NCBI RefSeq assembly: GCF_040939455.1
Contig: NC_134108.1
Span: forward strand, 15,839,501 to 15,903,500
Length of the DNA: 64,000 nt
Origin: Microcebus murinus
Lineage: Eukaryota > Chordata > Mammalia > Primates > Cheirogaleidae
Direction: 5' to 3'
Below the pieces are notes generated by a model. The model made no database searches. It saw only the letters and a program-made list of their open reading frames with translations, and had not been told where the DNA came from. Shown in pieces: positions 23,810 to 35,408 of this stretch. Within the stretch, counting starts at the first letter, position 1. Every line of letters starts with the position of its first letter. Position numbers and translations under genes: made by a program.

Positions 23810-24045
23810 AATATTAATAATAATGGCCATCTATCGAACATTTAATATATACCACACACTGTTCTAAGCACTTTACCTATATTAATTAAATTCTCACAGT
23901 ATCCTTATGAGGTAGACAAGATTATTATCCCCGTTTTACGCATGAGGAAGCCGACGCACAGAGAGGTTAGATAATTCTCGAGGTTACACGGTTGCTCTGC
24001 AGAGCAGTTTGGCTTCAAGTTCCTGACACCAAACTGCCCATTGCG
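23810..24045 (+). mobile_element. MIR SINE
   Basis: CACTGTTCTAAGCACTTTACC, ATCCTTATGAGGTAGACAAG, TTATTATCCCCGTTTTACG and GAGGAAGCCGACGCACAGAG: an almost full-length MIR. Confidence 0.93.
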
Positions 24046-24055
24046 ATAAACTTAA

Positions 24056-24740
24056 AAGTCTTTCTTATACCATTTATCAAAATCAATTCCAGATCATAAT
24101 TAAAGATCTGATTGTAAAAAATAAAACGTTACAACTTTAGAGAAAATATAGGAAAATGTCTTTACAATCTCAGGATAGGGAAGGATCTCTCAAACTAGAT
24201 TCAGAAAGCACAGACTTTGAAGGAAAAAGCAGTATTTTGACTATACAAAGGTAAAAACATCTGTAGGCCCCTAAAACATTTTAAACAAAGCTAAAAGATG
24301 TGTGTTAGACTCGAAGCAGATATTTACACATCGTATACAAAAGATAAAGGATTAGTATGAAGACTATATATGGGTTAATACAAATAAAAAGGAAAAAATA
24401 AAGCCTACAAAATAGGAAAATGGGCAGTGGAGGAAAACTGCATGGCCAGTAAACACATGAACAGATCCTCAAGTTCACTAGTAACCAGTGAAAGTTAGAA
24501 TCAAAGTTAAAGTAACCATTGTATACCATTCCTCACACATCAATTGGCGAGGACAAAATGTCTCACGATCCCAAATGTTGGTGGGAAATGGAGAAACGGG
24601 AACTCTCTCATGCTGCTGGCGGACAGGTCACTGGAAGGCCGCTGGGCCGTTTCCAGGAGGACCCAGCCTATGCATGTCCGTGTCACCACCAAATAGCTAT
24701 ACATGCTGTGTTTCAGCTCACTAAGGGCACAGGTGACACA
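24056..24740 (+). mobile_element. L1 ORF2 3' fragment
   Basis: AACTTTAGAGAAAATATAGG, AAAATGGGCAGTGGAGG, AACACATGAACAGATCC and TGGTGGGAAATGGAGAAACGG follow sense L1 ORF2. Riddled with stops; the right edge is vague. Confidence 0.78.
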
Positions 24741-25370
24741 GCAAAGACTGTTTGAGGTGTTCACTGGTGCTGCAGATAGAAGGAGGCCGCCCAGCCAGGG
24801 CTTCCCGACTGGGTGCATGGGCAGGCTTCCAGGGCTCCATGGCAAATATCTCTCTGTGAGTTTGAGCCTTCCTCTGTTGGGGGGGGCGCTGTACCCACAT
24901 GTCTTCGACCCACCATCTCAACACCTCCAGGCAGCTTCCTAAAAGCACAGACCTCAGTCTCACCGCTGGGGCCAGAATGGGCAGAAATAGCCTCTGGGCA
25001 GAAATAGCCTCCGGGCAGAAGAGGGAAGTGTTCCTGGCTTGCTGTCCCACTCTTTTCTCTGTGCTCTAACACCATGTAGAGATGTGGGGAGTGTGCCCGA
25101 CCACCACTGCAGGAGGGCAGCTGCTGCGTTCTCCCCACTCTGTCACGGGCAGAGTGTCGTTTGGGGTCAGTGATGTTGTAACTAAAATGGTTACCGCTAG
25201 CAGGCCTTATTTCTTGTTCAAGTGGCCAGTATGTAGCCTAAACAGTGGTTTGATTCTTTCAGCTTTTCAGAGTCATAGCAGTTAAATCCCTGTAGCTGTG
25301 GAGAGGAATCAAAATGAGGCTTCTCTAGATAAGATACTGTAAGGGGACCCTATGGTGGTTCTTCTGTTTT

Positions 25371-25493
25371 GTCTTTAGAGACAGGGTCTTGCTATGTTGC
25401 CCAGGCTGATCTTGAATTCCTGGCCTCAAGTGATCCTCCTGCCTCGGCCTCCCAAAGCACTGGGATTACAGGTGTGAGCCACTGTGCCAGGCC
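25371..25493 (-). mobile_element. Free left Alu monomer
   Basis: A single antisense monomer, GAGACAGGGTCTTGCTATGTTG to GCCACTGTGCCAGGCC, about 125 bp with partial flanking repeats TGGTTCTT. Confidence 0.8.
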
Positions 25494-26174
25494 ATGGTTC
25501 TTTTCTTAACGGGGACAACTGAGTAACAACTTTTCTGGTCTAAATAATCTCTCCAGTATTTAAGACACACAATTTTGGGAAATCACATCAAACACTTGTC
25601 TGCTAGTCGAGCAGATTCCAACATCTTTTTTGAGAAACAATTTGGTGCTGCTACTGTGGTCCCTGTCTCATGCAGAAGTTCTATTTATCTGGGATTGAAT
25701 ACAAATTGGGATTCTTAAATTTCATCACCCAGGGGTGGCACTTGGTAGTCTCCTCAATCTTCTTTGATTGATTGCTGTCCCATACCTAAAAGAAATGTGT
25801 CTCCATCATCCAGCGTTTGGAAGAAATCATCTAAGGAATCCATTACAATATGTGTCTCTAGGTCCTGTTGCTTTATTTTGTGAGATGACCAGAGAGCAAG
25901 GCTCTTGGACAACGTTAGCTCATTTCCCCATAGAAACGCCTTCCCTGAGTGGAGGTTATACCCTCAGCTTCTACTGGGGCTTCGGATGAAGAATGGGCAT
26001 TTGAAGACCGCCTGGCATCTCATAGGATTTGAGCTGACGAGATCATCTGATATGTTATTCAACATAAGAACTTAGGTTTCTCCTAAAATTTAACACCAGG
26101 GAAATATGTAATTCTCTTGAAAACTCTGAATGCTTTTTTTAGGGTTTTGAAAGCTTAGAGACAACGTGTGGTTG

Positions 26175-26395
26175 TGTAAAAATCACATTTTGGAGCCTGA
26201 TGGCCCTGGGTTTCAATCCTGAGTCAACTGCTTATTGACTGAACTGGGGAAGTTCAGTTACCCTTACTCAGCTCCTGTGAGCTCGTCTCAAAATGAGAAT
26301 AATTATTCCTGTGTCACAGAGCTGTTGTGTGGATTAGGACACTTTGATGTTAAGTACCAAATATATTGTTGGTGCAAAACAAATGGGAGTCGTTA
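26175..26395 (-). mobile_element. MIR SINE, antisense
   Basis: TGGAGCCTGATGGCCCTGGG, TTCAATCCTGAGTCAACTGC, TCTCAAAATGAGAATAATTA and GTTGTGTGGATTAGGACA are the antisense MIR series. Confidence 0.85.
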
Positions 26396-26639
26396 TTAGA
26401 AAATTCGTGTGCCAGAACATTCAAAGCTGGAATTAGTGTTCCTATGCAATGACTATTCTAATCTAGCTTTCCAGCACAATGTTTTTTTTTCTCCTAATGA
26501 TTTCTGATTGCACTTTTCATTTTTGTCTCAATTATCCCATTCCCTGTGTTTTAATATTCTCGACTGTTTCAAATCTTCTTTGGGAGACGGGTGGGGAATA
26601 AACAGCGCAAGCAACAAATCCCCGTTGTTAACCTGTGCG

Positions 26640-27379
26640 GTTCCTATTTCCTCAGCACCAGCTCCCAGCTTCTCCACTTCTGCTGCCCGTGCGTCCGTGG
26701 GCGGGTGACTGTCAGACACACGGCTGTTTGTTGAGAGGGGGCTGCTACGTGCTTTGTCTGTGTTCTTTCCTCTTCTTCTGACCTCTGACGGGCATCCTCC
26801 AATTCAGGAAACGGGCGCGGAATTCGGGGTCTGTTGCCGGCACCTGCCGAGGCTGGTGGCACAACGGGCTGCAGAATGCCGCGGTCAGGTGGGTCTGGGG
26901 CCAGACTTCCTGCCACAGGGAGGGAGAAGCCGCTGCCCACTCCGCGCTGGGCCGCGTTCCCTCTGACACCACTAGTCCAAAGGACTTTGTGACTTGCTTG
27001 GGATTCCCCCTCGTTTGAAGGCAGGGACAGAGTCCTCCTCAATGCCGGGTCCCCTGTGAACCCTCCTCCCCACAGCCAGCTCTGTCCTTCCTTGCCCTGA
27101 CACTCTGGCCTCCCAAAAGCTGTGTCTTTGTTTAGCGGCGAGGACCAATGTTCCTGAGGAGCGGCTGGGATCAAATGGTGTCCCCAGCTGGAGGCAGGAG
27201 TGGGGACTGGGCACAGACTCTCCTGTGCAGCCAGCCCCGCCAGAGCTGTGCAGGGCGCCCTGTTTTGCATGTGGTTATTGCACTTCGGTGACTCATGCTG
27301 AGGCGCAAACTTCAAGTCCCCCTCCCTGGCCTGAATGCTTTCTTCCTTTCCTTTCTTTCTTTTTTTTTTTTTAACTCAA
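26640..27379. other. GC-richer intergenic segment before the candidate first exon
   Basis: GC rises and scattered CpGs appear (GGGCGGGTG near 26699, CGGGCGCGGAATTCGG near 26812). It contains a 223-codon - strand open frame with no recognisable domain and no conservation evidence, treated here as a GC-driven open frame. Possible upstream regulatory DNA of ZC3H12D. Confidence 0.4.
27346..27373. repeat. Pyrimidine (CTTT)n tract
   Basis: CTTTCCTTTCTTTC then a T-run of about 14. Confidence 0.85.
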
Positions 27380-27596
27380 AGCATAACTACCTTTGCAGCT
27401 GAACGTGACTCGTGACTGAGGCGTTCAGGAAGTGAGCGTCGGTATGAAGTGGCTCCTAGCGGCAGTGTGTCGCAGGCCAGCCGCCTTCCCCTGACGCCGG
27501 GGGCAGCCGGGGGCCTGGCCTCTCTCTGACAGGAGACCGTTGGTGCGAAGGCCCACCAAGTGTCCGTTTTGGAGACCGGAGGGATACACCCTGCTG
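27380..27596 (+). promoter_or_regulatory. ZC3H12D: Candidate ZC3H12D promoter / untranslated first exon
   Basis: A CpG-enriched block (about a dozen CpGs in 200 bp) in otherwise CpG-poor DNA. It contains CAGGAAGTG (27426-27434), a consensus ETS/PU.1 core fitting a lymphoid/myeloid gene, and ends at CTGCTG|GTGAGTGC, a near-ideal splice donor at 27597. ZC3H12D coding exon 1 has an acceptor at 35341, so an upstream untranslated exon is required. The assignment to this block is inference; other GC-rich blocks near 30.3-31.4 kb are alternatives. Confidence 0.35.
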
Positions 27597-27945
27597 GTGA
27601 GTGCGTGTCCCCTGCCATCCCTCAGGGTGGCCAGTACCGTGCAGATGTCAGTGGGGGTGGGAGCAGAGAGACAGACCCCTGGGGCAGGAGGACGGTGGGT
27701 TAGAGAGCCGTCCTCATCCTCAGGTGAGTATTATCCCAATCTAATTCTCACACCCTAAATTATTTTAAGTGCTCAAATAAAAAAATAAGTACATTTAGTT
27801 TGTTAGGTGAAATCCTTGCTCATTTTAGCAAAATTGTGTGTCATTTCCAGATGGCTTTTGTGAGGGAACGATTAAGCAGAGGAAACTCTTGAGTTTAAGT
27901 AAAACCTCTGTGGCCTTTGAAGATATTTTAGAGTTAAGAAGTTGA

Positions 27946-28286
27946 GGCCGGGCGCGGTGGCTCACGCCTGTAATCCTAGCACTCTGGGAGGCCGAGGCGG
28001 GCGGATTGCTCAAGGTCAGGAGTTCAAAACCAGCCTGAGTGAGACCCTGTCTCTACTATAAAAATAGAAAGAAATTAATTGGCCAACTAATATGTATATA
28101 TATATATATATAAAAATTAGCTGGGCATGGTGGCTCGTGCCTGTAGTCCCAGCTACTCAGGAGGCTGAGGCAGGAGGATCGCTTGAGCCCACGAGTTTGA
28201 GGTTGCTGTGAGCTAGGCTGACGCCACGGCACTCACTCTAGCCTAGGCAAGAAGGCAAGACTCTGTCTCAAAAAAAAAAAAAAAAA
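27946..28286 (+). mobile_element. Young lemur-type Alu
   Basis: GGCCGGGCGCGGTGGCTCAC start with CpGs retained, AT-rich linker extended by (TA)n, and a 17-bp A-tail. No clear target duplication. Confidence 0.96.
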
Positions 28287-28744
28287 GCGGAAGGAATAGA
28301 ACTCTTGGGCACATTTTAACCCTGTCTCCGTGTTCACAAAAGCATCTTCTAGACTAGGTAGTGATTTGTGGGTGTCTGGTCTCCTGACGGAATGCAGGTC
28401 AAAAACTTTTGGCAGCATCTCTTACAAAGGATGGCTCTCTGGCTTCCAGAAGGTCAGTGAGGAAATTGAACTGTTTTAATCTGACAGCAGTGAAGACAAT
28501 TCTGGCTAATTCCCTGCAGCCATTAGAAACCTGAGCTGTGCTCCCCAAGAGTATGAACTCCTCTCCAAGGCCAACCCTGGAGGGCCATACCTGGCACATG
28601 ACTGGGTTGGGATGGGGGATGTTGCTCTGGGATGTAGATCAGGGCTTAAATGCTGTGCGTACACCGCTAAATAACCTGCAGCAGCACAGAAGAGCAGGGG
28701 ACAAGTTCAAGGGCAAAGCAAGAGGCCAGGCTAGTCCAACCCAC

Positions 28745-29231
28745 GTCCATAGCAACATTATGCACAGAAGTGAGAGGCAGAAATAGCCAAGTTGAGGGAT
28801 AAAAGGATAAAGAAGGTGTGGCGTACACATAGGAAGGAATGTTACTCAGCCCTTAAATGGAAGGAAACCTTGACACCTACTACAAACATGGACAAAAGTT
28901 AAGGACATCACACTAAGTGAAGTAAGCCAGTGACGAAAGGACAGATGCTCTGCGGCTCCACTCATATGGGGTACTATCCATCAGGTTCATAGAGACAGAA
29001 AGTAGAATGGCGGTTGCCAGGGGCTGGGGAAGAGGAAATGGGGAGTTACTGCTTAATAGGTATGGAGTTTCAGTTTTGCAGGATGAAAAGAGTTCTGGAG
29101 ATGGATGGTGGAGATAGTGGCATGACAATGTGAATGTACTTAATGCTACTGAACTTACCCTTAAAATGGTTAAAATCGTAAATTTTACATGATGTATATT
29201 TTACCATGATTTTCAAAAATAAAAAAAAATA
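28745..29231 (+). mobile_element. L1 3' end
   Basis: CATAGCAACATTATGCACAG, CTCAGCCCTTAAATGGAAGG, CACACTAAGTGAAGTAAGCC, GGTTGCCAGGGGCTGGGG and a final A-rich tail: the well-known L1 ORF2 3'/UTR end in sense direction. Confidence 0.9.
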
Positions 29232-31535
29232 ACTACATCCCTCCTCCTCCCCCCAAAAAGGCCAGGCAACAAAATGCAAGTCCCATGGGCTGAAGTCTTT
29301 GCCTCTCTGTGACTTCCTCAAAATCTAACTGACAGCTCCACCGAGGGCCTCTAGAGCTGAGCTGACCCAGAGCATTTCTGCTTGGGCTCCGTCCAGAGCT
29401 GGGGGCAGGACAACTTCCTCATTGTGGTGGCTGAGTTCTGGAGGCTGTAATGTCCTGGATTTCTGTGGGGCTGGCAGAGGTGACCCGGAAATGGACTTGG
29501 GGGACAGGAGCAAGGTGTTGAGTGTGCTCATTTTGAGGCTGGCACGTGGGTGCACCCTGCTTGGTGGTGGCCATTGAGTGGTACCCAAGCAGCCCTGGGT
29601 AGCCCCCTCTACGGCAGGAATCGCCACCCTTGGGAGTCTGGCCTTTCCCATTTGCTAGCTGTGGGACCCTGGGCATGTCACCAAAGCCTCTCTTTTCCTG
29701 TTTCCTCACCTGCGCTGTGAATGAGGTAGCTCTTTCCACCTCCAAGGGACGTTGGGGTTTCCACAGGTAATGTTCAAGGACGTGCTTTATAACTATAAAA
29801 CACTGTGCACGTGGGAGCTATGGTTCTCTACACATCTCCTCCCGCTCCTTTTCTCCTCTTTCAGCTTCTCTGTCATTCTTTTCCTCAGGGCCTCTTCCAG
29901 TCAGAGGTTATAGACCTCTGGCCTAGGGCCCCTCACCTGGGTTAGCTGATTCTAGAACTAACAGATCTGGTCCGATTCCTCTGGTCCCACCTGTGCAGTT
30001 CCACCTCCCTCCCTTCCCTCTGTGCCGTCTTGCCAGACCAGCTCTAACTTTGGGTTCCACCTGAACACACCTCCACGCTGGCCCTGACTGCTACCATGGG
30101 AAAGTGGTCCGTGCTGACCGTCCTAAGACCTCGTGAGGGGACAGTGAAGATTTTCTAAGCGTTGCTCATCATCTGTACTCTCTGTGACTTCCAGTCAAGA
30201 TTGAGGAAGAAAACTGAAATGAAGTGGTTCATACTTTCATGTCTCAAAAATAGGAAGGACAGAAAAGCAGCTGGCCGAGTTGCAGCTCAGAGACCATCAC
30301 ATCGGAAGGCGAGGGCTGTGACCCGAGGCCCCAGGCTCCCGAGAATAGCACCCGCACCCCGGTTTCTTCCTTATTTAGTTTTAAAAGGAAATGAAGTTGA
30401 TTTTAAAGTCTCAAAGCGGGAGGGAGCCTGGGCAGGCAGTAGGCGAACTCTGTCAGTCTTGTGTGAAAACAGCTCTCTTGTCCCACCTCCACCCTTTCAG
30501 AAGTCTCCTCAGGAAGGGAGCCCTGGGCTGTGACTCGAGGGCTGTGTGTGTGGGCTGCCGCCTGGACAGGGTCTCGGGTGGCCGCTCTCCCTGCCCCGCC
30601 CCAGGTGAACGACCCTGTCTTTTCATTCTGGAAATGCTTGTGTTTCTGTCACACCAGAATGCAAAGTGTCAGAATGAACATGAAGTCTCCTCGTGACCCA
30701 AGACAAGCCACCCGACCCAGTCGTATTTTAGTTCTTCCACTTCTGCAGTAACAAGATGCTGCCTCCGTCCTGAACACAACTGAAAGCGGCCAATTATTTT
30801 TGGCATCTAATGATGGTCTGTGTCTGCTATTGACTGGCTACTGACGTTGACTCTGTACCGAGTGAGCCCCGTTTCCTCACCTGTGTCTATCTCCCTTTAG
30901 TTCCCACCCTCTTTTCTTTCTCCTACGCCTCCTCTCCCTCCCTCCTCTCTCCTTTTTCCAAACTAAAATGAGGGCTGCAGCACTTGCATGGCAGGTGGGG
31001 TGGAGGTGGCGTGTAGCAGGCTGCCAGGATTGGGAAGGCTGTGACAGTGGGGTCCCCCTGGGGGGCAGGCACTGGGGCAGAGGGAGGAGCCTGCGTAGAG
31101 GGAGGGCCTTTCGGGGTCAGCCCCTGGCGTGAGGCTGGTCGGCCAGGCTGTGTGAGCGTCCCCTTCCTCCATGGAGTTTGGACCATAGCTGGCCCCCAGC
31201 CCAAGGGGACAACCTTCCCGAGAGAGGACTGGTCACAAGGCAGAGAGACGAAGGTGAGGCTGGACTAGAGACTAGAGGCAGGTGGCCGAGAGCCTGGAGG
31301 GTGGATTGGGCCCGACTGTGATGATGCCACCGAGTGTGCCTTGGCCCTTGTGCTACCGAGAACGCTGGACCTACCTGCCCTGCGTGCAGCTGTGAGGCCC
31401 CGGCCTCGCCCCGCCCTTCACGGGAAGATAAGCCGTTCCTCACCTGTGTTCTGAAAGCACATTTTTCTAATCGAAAGTATTGTGCTTATCGTCATGATTT
31501 ATGGCTTGCCCGTTGTTTACATTTTTCGGTCTGTT
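29232..31535 (+). other. Intronic unique DNA, locally GC-rich
   Basis: No exon or recognised repeat. GC-rich parts (30280-30610, 30990-31430) give overlapping open frames in several phases, none with a recognisable domain. Confidence 0.5.
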
Positions 31536-31539
31536 TTCC

Positions 31540-31690
31540 TGAATAGACTGTGAATGAGTTGAAATGGGATTGCGTATTATTTTGTTTTTATAGAGCTGGG
31601 GCCCGGCACAGTGCTGGCACCAAGTAGGTGAGCAGTAAATGTTTGTCACAGGAGGGGGTGGATGAGCTGGGCAGTGGTGATGTGAGTGTA
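31540..31690 (+). mobile_element. L2 3' end
   Basis: GGCCCGGCACAGTGCTGGCACC and AAGTAGGTGAGCAGTAAATG match the L2 3' terminus (GCCTGGCACATAGTAGGTGC type). Confidence 0.7.
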
Positions 31691-32009
31691 AAGGGAGGTG
31701 CTTATGGGAAAGGCCCAGGAAGTGGATTATTGACCAGTTGGACGTAAGAGTGAGGGAAAGAGAAAGTCAGAGGTGACATTGAGACTTCTTTGGGTCATTA
31801 GGGGGATGCCATTCAATGAACCAGGGAACCCCTGGAAAAATATTTGGGGAGGAAGCATAACTCTAGCTTTGGACATTTATTTTCTTAAAAATCTATTAAA
31901 CTCCTCAGATATACTGGGCACCATGCCAGGTGCTGGTGACTCTGAGGCAGCAGGTCGGAATACTTGAGGCTTTCAGTCTCTAGGTAAATGACAATTCAAT
32001 GTGTTATAA

Positions 32010-32170
32010 CAGAGGTGTGAACACAGTGCTGTGGTAGATGACTAATCTGCTCATTCTGTCTGTAGGGTCAGGGATGGCTGCTCTGAGTGACTTTTGAGCT
32101 GAATCTTGAAGTTTGCCAAGCCAAAAAGGGCATTCCAAGTAGAGAGGAAACCGTCTATAGAAGTGCAGTG
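32010..32170 (-). mobile_element. L2/L3-like fragment, antisense
   Basis: GTCAGGGATGGCTGCTCTGAG, GAGCTGAATCTTGAAGTTTG and AAGGGCATTCCAAGTAGAG are typical of the antisense L2/L3 segment found beside other genes. Family uncertain. Confidence 0.5.
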
Positions 32171-32171
32171 C

Positions 32172-32262
32172 TGAGCTGGGTGCAGTGGCTCATGCCAGTA
32201 GTCCCAGCTGTTTGGGAGGTTGAGATGAGAGGATGGCTTGAGGTCAGGAGTTTGAGACCACG
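32172..32262 (+). mobile_element. Alu left-monomer fragment
   Basis: GAGCTGGGTGCAGTGGCTCATGCC to GGAGTTTGAGACCA, then stops; no A-tail. Confidence 0.82.
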
Positions 32263-32439
32263 TAGCTGGCTCTGTGTATGGTCTATAGACACACCACCAT
32301 TCTCCTAGGGCCACAGTGCAGAAAGCCTGGTGTCTTCCCTCCCTCAATCTGACCCTCTCAAGCCCATCTCCTCCTGCCCCACCCACCCTTCCATCCTGCT
32401 GTCTTCACAACTGACGACTTTCATGGACTCCTAAGGGTC

Positions 32440-32640
32440 TCTTTCCTGAAGCCCATCTGGCTTGTGGCCAGTACTGTATTTCTCAAACAAGTCTGGCCAT
32501 GTCACTCCCCTGCTGAGAAATATCCTCTGATCCCCTGATCCATCTTACTGTCCATGACTGCCTGACCCTTTCTCTAGAGCTACACTGAACTTCTCCATGC
32601 TCTCTAAGCATTCCAGAATGTTCTCATCATTGTGCTGCTG
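32440..32640 (+). mobile_element. L2 fragment
   Basis: TCTGGCCATGTCACTCCCCTGC and CTGCCTGACCCTTTCTCTAG follow the sense L2 3' region. Confidence 0.65.
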
Positions 32641-32644
32641 CTTC

Positions 32645-32953
32645 TTTTTTTTTGTTTGTTTTGTTTTTGTTTTAAGACAGGGTCTAACTCTGTTGCCCAG
32701 GCTGTGGTGCAGTGGCATGATCATAACTCACTGTAGCCTCAAGTTCCTGGGCTCAAGTAATCTTCCCATCTTAGCCTCCAGAGTATCTAAGACTACAGGC
32801 ATGGGCCACCATGCCTAGCTAATTTTTTTATTTTTTGTAAAGACAAAGTTCTCTTGTTGCCCAGGCTGGTCTTGAACTTCTGAGCTCAAGGGATCCTCCT
32901 GCATTGGCCTCCCAGAGTGCTAGGGTTACAGCCATGAGCCACTCAGCCTGGCC
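32645..32953 (-). mobile_element. Older Alu
   Basis: T/G-rich tail, GACAGGGTCTAACTCTGTTGCC, ending CACTCAGCCTGGCC; no lemur linker. Confidence 0.92.
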
Positions 32954-33139
32954 ACATTTTTACAAATCTCTCTAATGTCTGGGTTAGTAGAAAACAGCTG
33001 GATTCTCATATCTGCTTCTGTATTCTGTATTCAAACTGTTGCAATATCACACAACATGTAGTCACTAGAATATTCCATTGTACACTCATGAGAGGATGAG
33101 GGTGAAATAAATTACATCTTAGCATTATTATGAAAATAG

Positions 33140-33220
33140 TTTTTACTTCACAGACTCTCTGAAAAAGTCCTGGGGTCCCCTGAGGGTCCCTGGACCACAC
33201 TTTGAGAACCATTGAAGTAG
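33140..33220. mobile_element. Possible hAT/MER fragment
   Basis: GGGTCCCTGGACCACACTTTG and GAGAACCATTGAAG resemble the terminal part of an old hAT MITE. Short, family unnamed. Confidence 0.35.
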
Positions 33221-33904
33221 ACACTTAGCAAATATCTGTTGAATGGCAGCATTCTGAGTTCCTATAGCAGTTTATTTAAATAGCATGCCTGGCATTTATC
33301 TCACAGATTTATAACTGTGTTTGGTGCTCAGTAGGAGGTCTGAGCCAGACATGCAGCTGTGTGGCCCACTGGAATATAGGGGCTGCTGGAGGGTCTGGGC
33401 AGGACCCCAACACTGAAGGAGTGAACAGAGAGCTGGAAAGACTCAGGAGGAGAAGCAGGCCAAGTTCTACAACCTAAGGGAGCACAGAGTTTCAAGAAAA
33501 GGACAGTCTGTAATTTTTTGATTTAAAATAGCAAGTCAGCAAGTGGTCCCCAGTGTCCAAATTGGCATAGAGTTTGTATGAGGGCAGCACTGTGAAGATG
33601 CTGTGAGATTTGGCAGTAAGCAGGGGACTGGTGACCTTGGGGGCAGTTTTGGCATTTCAGCAGTGATGCTGGCCATCAGTGGTTAGGGTAGAGTGGAAGG
33701 TGAACAGCTGGGGACTGCGACAGAAACCTTGCTGTCTGGGAGGTTGGCTGCGAAATGCCCTTTGCCTGCCAGACTGCCATTGTTAGATTTGCTCTGGCTT
33801 CTCCACACAGGGAGAGGCCTGCAGAGAATGCCAAGCCAAAGTAGGGAGCTCGCAGAGATACATGAGTGATGCAAAGAAGTCAAATAGGAGATTAAGAATT
33901 GAAG

Positions 33905-34430
33905 GTAAAAAGCAAGATCGATATGCAAGAATGTTCATTGAGCATGATTTGTAACGGCAGAAAATGGAAGACAAATTTCCATGTGGTTAAAGGCTGGAGA
34001 ACACCACTCATTCATTCATTCATTCATTCATCAATCAACACATATAACGAGATTCAGCTGTACTAGGCACTGTCCTAAATGCTGGGGACACAGTGAGCAG
34101 CAGAGCAGGTAAACTGGCATGGAAAGATTTTCAAAGTGCATTTTTAATAAGCAAATCAAGTTGCTGAGCTATATGTATAGTATGACACAATTTCTGTAAA
34201 AATAAAACAACCCTAAAACAATATTTGTGTGCATTAGACATGCAGGTAAATGTGTAGAGAAAGTGCTGGAGAGTGCAAGCAAACAGCAGAGCAGGCAAAG
34301 GGGGGTTAGGGTATGCGCTAAGAGATATTATATCTTTTTATTCTTTATACTTCTGCCTTGTTTGAATTTTTCATTCACAGTGAATGATTATATCTGTATT
34401 TTTACGTGCTTTTTTTTTTTCTTTAGTACC
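33905..34430 (+). mobile_element. L1/HAL1 3' fragment interrupted by an L2/MIR-like piece
   Basis: AAGAATGTTCATTGAGCATG, ACGGCAGAAAATGG and, after the ATTC repeat, TATGTATAGTATGACACAATTT plus CTTCTGCCTTGTTTGAATTTTT follow an L1/HAL1 3' end. An unrelated TACTAGGCACTGTCCTAAATGC piece lies in between. Confidence 0.6.
34006..34031. repeat. (ATTC)n microsatellite
   Basis: Six ATTC units. Confidence 0.9.
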
Positions 34431-34754
34431 TAGTATGCAGCTATTTAAGTGCTTTTTGAAAGATGTAGGTCTGTGTGGGTAGAAAAGAGAGAGGGACCCA
34501 GTCCATAGTATTCCTGTTGCTTTGATCCTATTCTTCCTTTCGAAAATGTCTGTCCGGCTGCAGCGTCCTTCCTGGGCCACCCCACAGATACAGGCCAAGC
34601 AGTGATACTGGATGGGAAGGCTCGAGTTCAGGATAGCACCTTTTATTGCAGAGGTTCAGTATGGTCTGAGTTAATTGCTAGGGAAGGCGTGCAGCGCACA
34701 GAGCTGAACTTGGGTGGGAGCGTCGGCTTTCTGGGAGTAGAATTCACCAGGGCC

Positions 34755-35072
34755 TCTATTAGGCAGCTACGGCTGCCAGACCCAAACAGTGTGGCCTGGG
34801 AGCTTAAACAGGGGGACTCATTGTCTCCCAGTTCTGGAGGCTGGAAGTCTGGGATCAACGTGTCTGCAGGGTGTCTCCCTGCGTCTTCACGTGGTGGTCC
34901 CCCTGTGTCTGCCTGTGTCCAAATTCTTCTTATAAGGACACCAGTCATATTGGATTAGGGCCCAACTTAGTGACCTCATCTTAAAGGTCCTGTCTCCAAA
35001 TACAGTCACCCTGGGAGGTACGGGGGTGGAGGGTAAGGGCTTCAACACGGGAATTTTGTTAGGACACCAGTC
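34755..35072 (-). mobile_element. MLT1-type MaLR LTR, antisense
   Basis: GGCAGCTACGGCTGCCAGACC, CAGTTCTGGAGGCTGGAAGTC, TATAAGGACACCAGTCATATTGG and TCTCCAAATACAGTCACC are an antisense MLT1 LTR. It ends about 270 bp before the ZC3H12D exon acceptor. Confidence 0.88.
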
Positions 35073-35341
35073 AGGCCATGACCGAGCCTCAGACACCTTT
35101 CTTGCGCCTGTCCCGAGCTCTGGGTGCCAGGCCGTGTGGCCGGTGTCCCTCAGAAAGAGCACTAGTAAAGGCAGCGTGGTTGCATCTCCGGCTCCCCAAC
35201 CACACCGAGCAACTGAAAATCCCCACGGGGACCGGGGACCGGGCTCGACATGACTTCCTGGCAGATAAGGCGGGAGGGAGGGAAGGCGCGCTCAGCTCGG
35301 CCGGGCCGCCGCGAGCCCCTGACGGCGCCCTCTCTCCGCAG

Positions 35342-35408
35342 CTCATGCCCGCGGCGCCCGGCCTGCATGCAGCCGGGGGCAGGACCCTCGCCGGCCGGCG
35401 GGCCCAGC
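35342..35408 (+). other. ZC3H12D: ZC3H12D 5' UTR part of coding exon 1
   Basis: From the CTCTCTCCGCAG acceptor to the chosen ATG. It contains two other ATGs: 35345 (different frame, running to 35692, overlapping the main frame) and 35367 (in frame, would add 14 residues, weak context CCTGCATGC). Confidence 0.75.

Larger units (their letters stand above)
27597..35341 (+). other. ZC3H12D: Presumed first ZC3H12D intron
   Basis: From the candidate donor to the CTCTCTCCGCAG acceptor at 35341. Holds an Alu, L1, L2 and MLT1 pieces, and GC-rich unique DNA at 30280-31440 without a supported gene. If the true first exon is elsewhere the left border changes. Confidence 0.4.

Noticed and set aside
26644..27315. 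223-codon - strand open frame
   Set aside because: No domain, no splice context, compositionally like random GC-rich DNA; no support as a gene.
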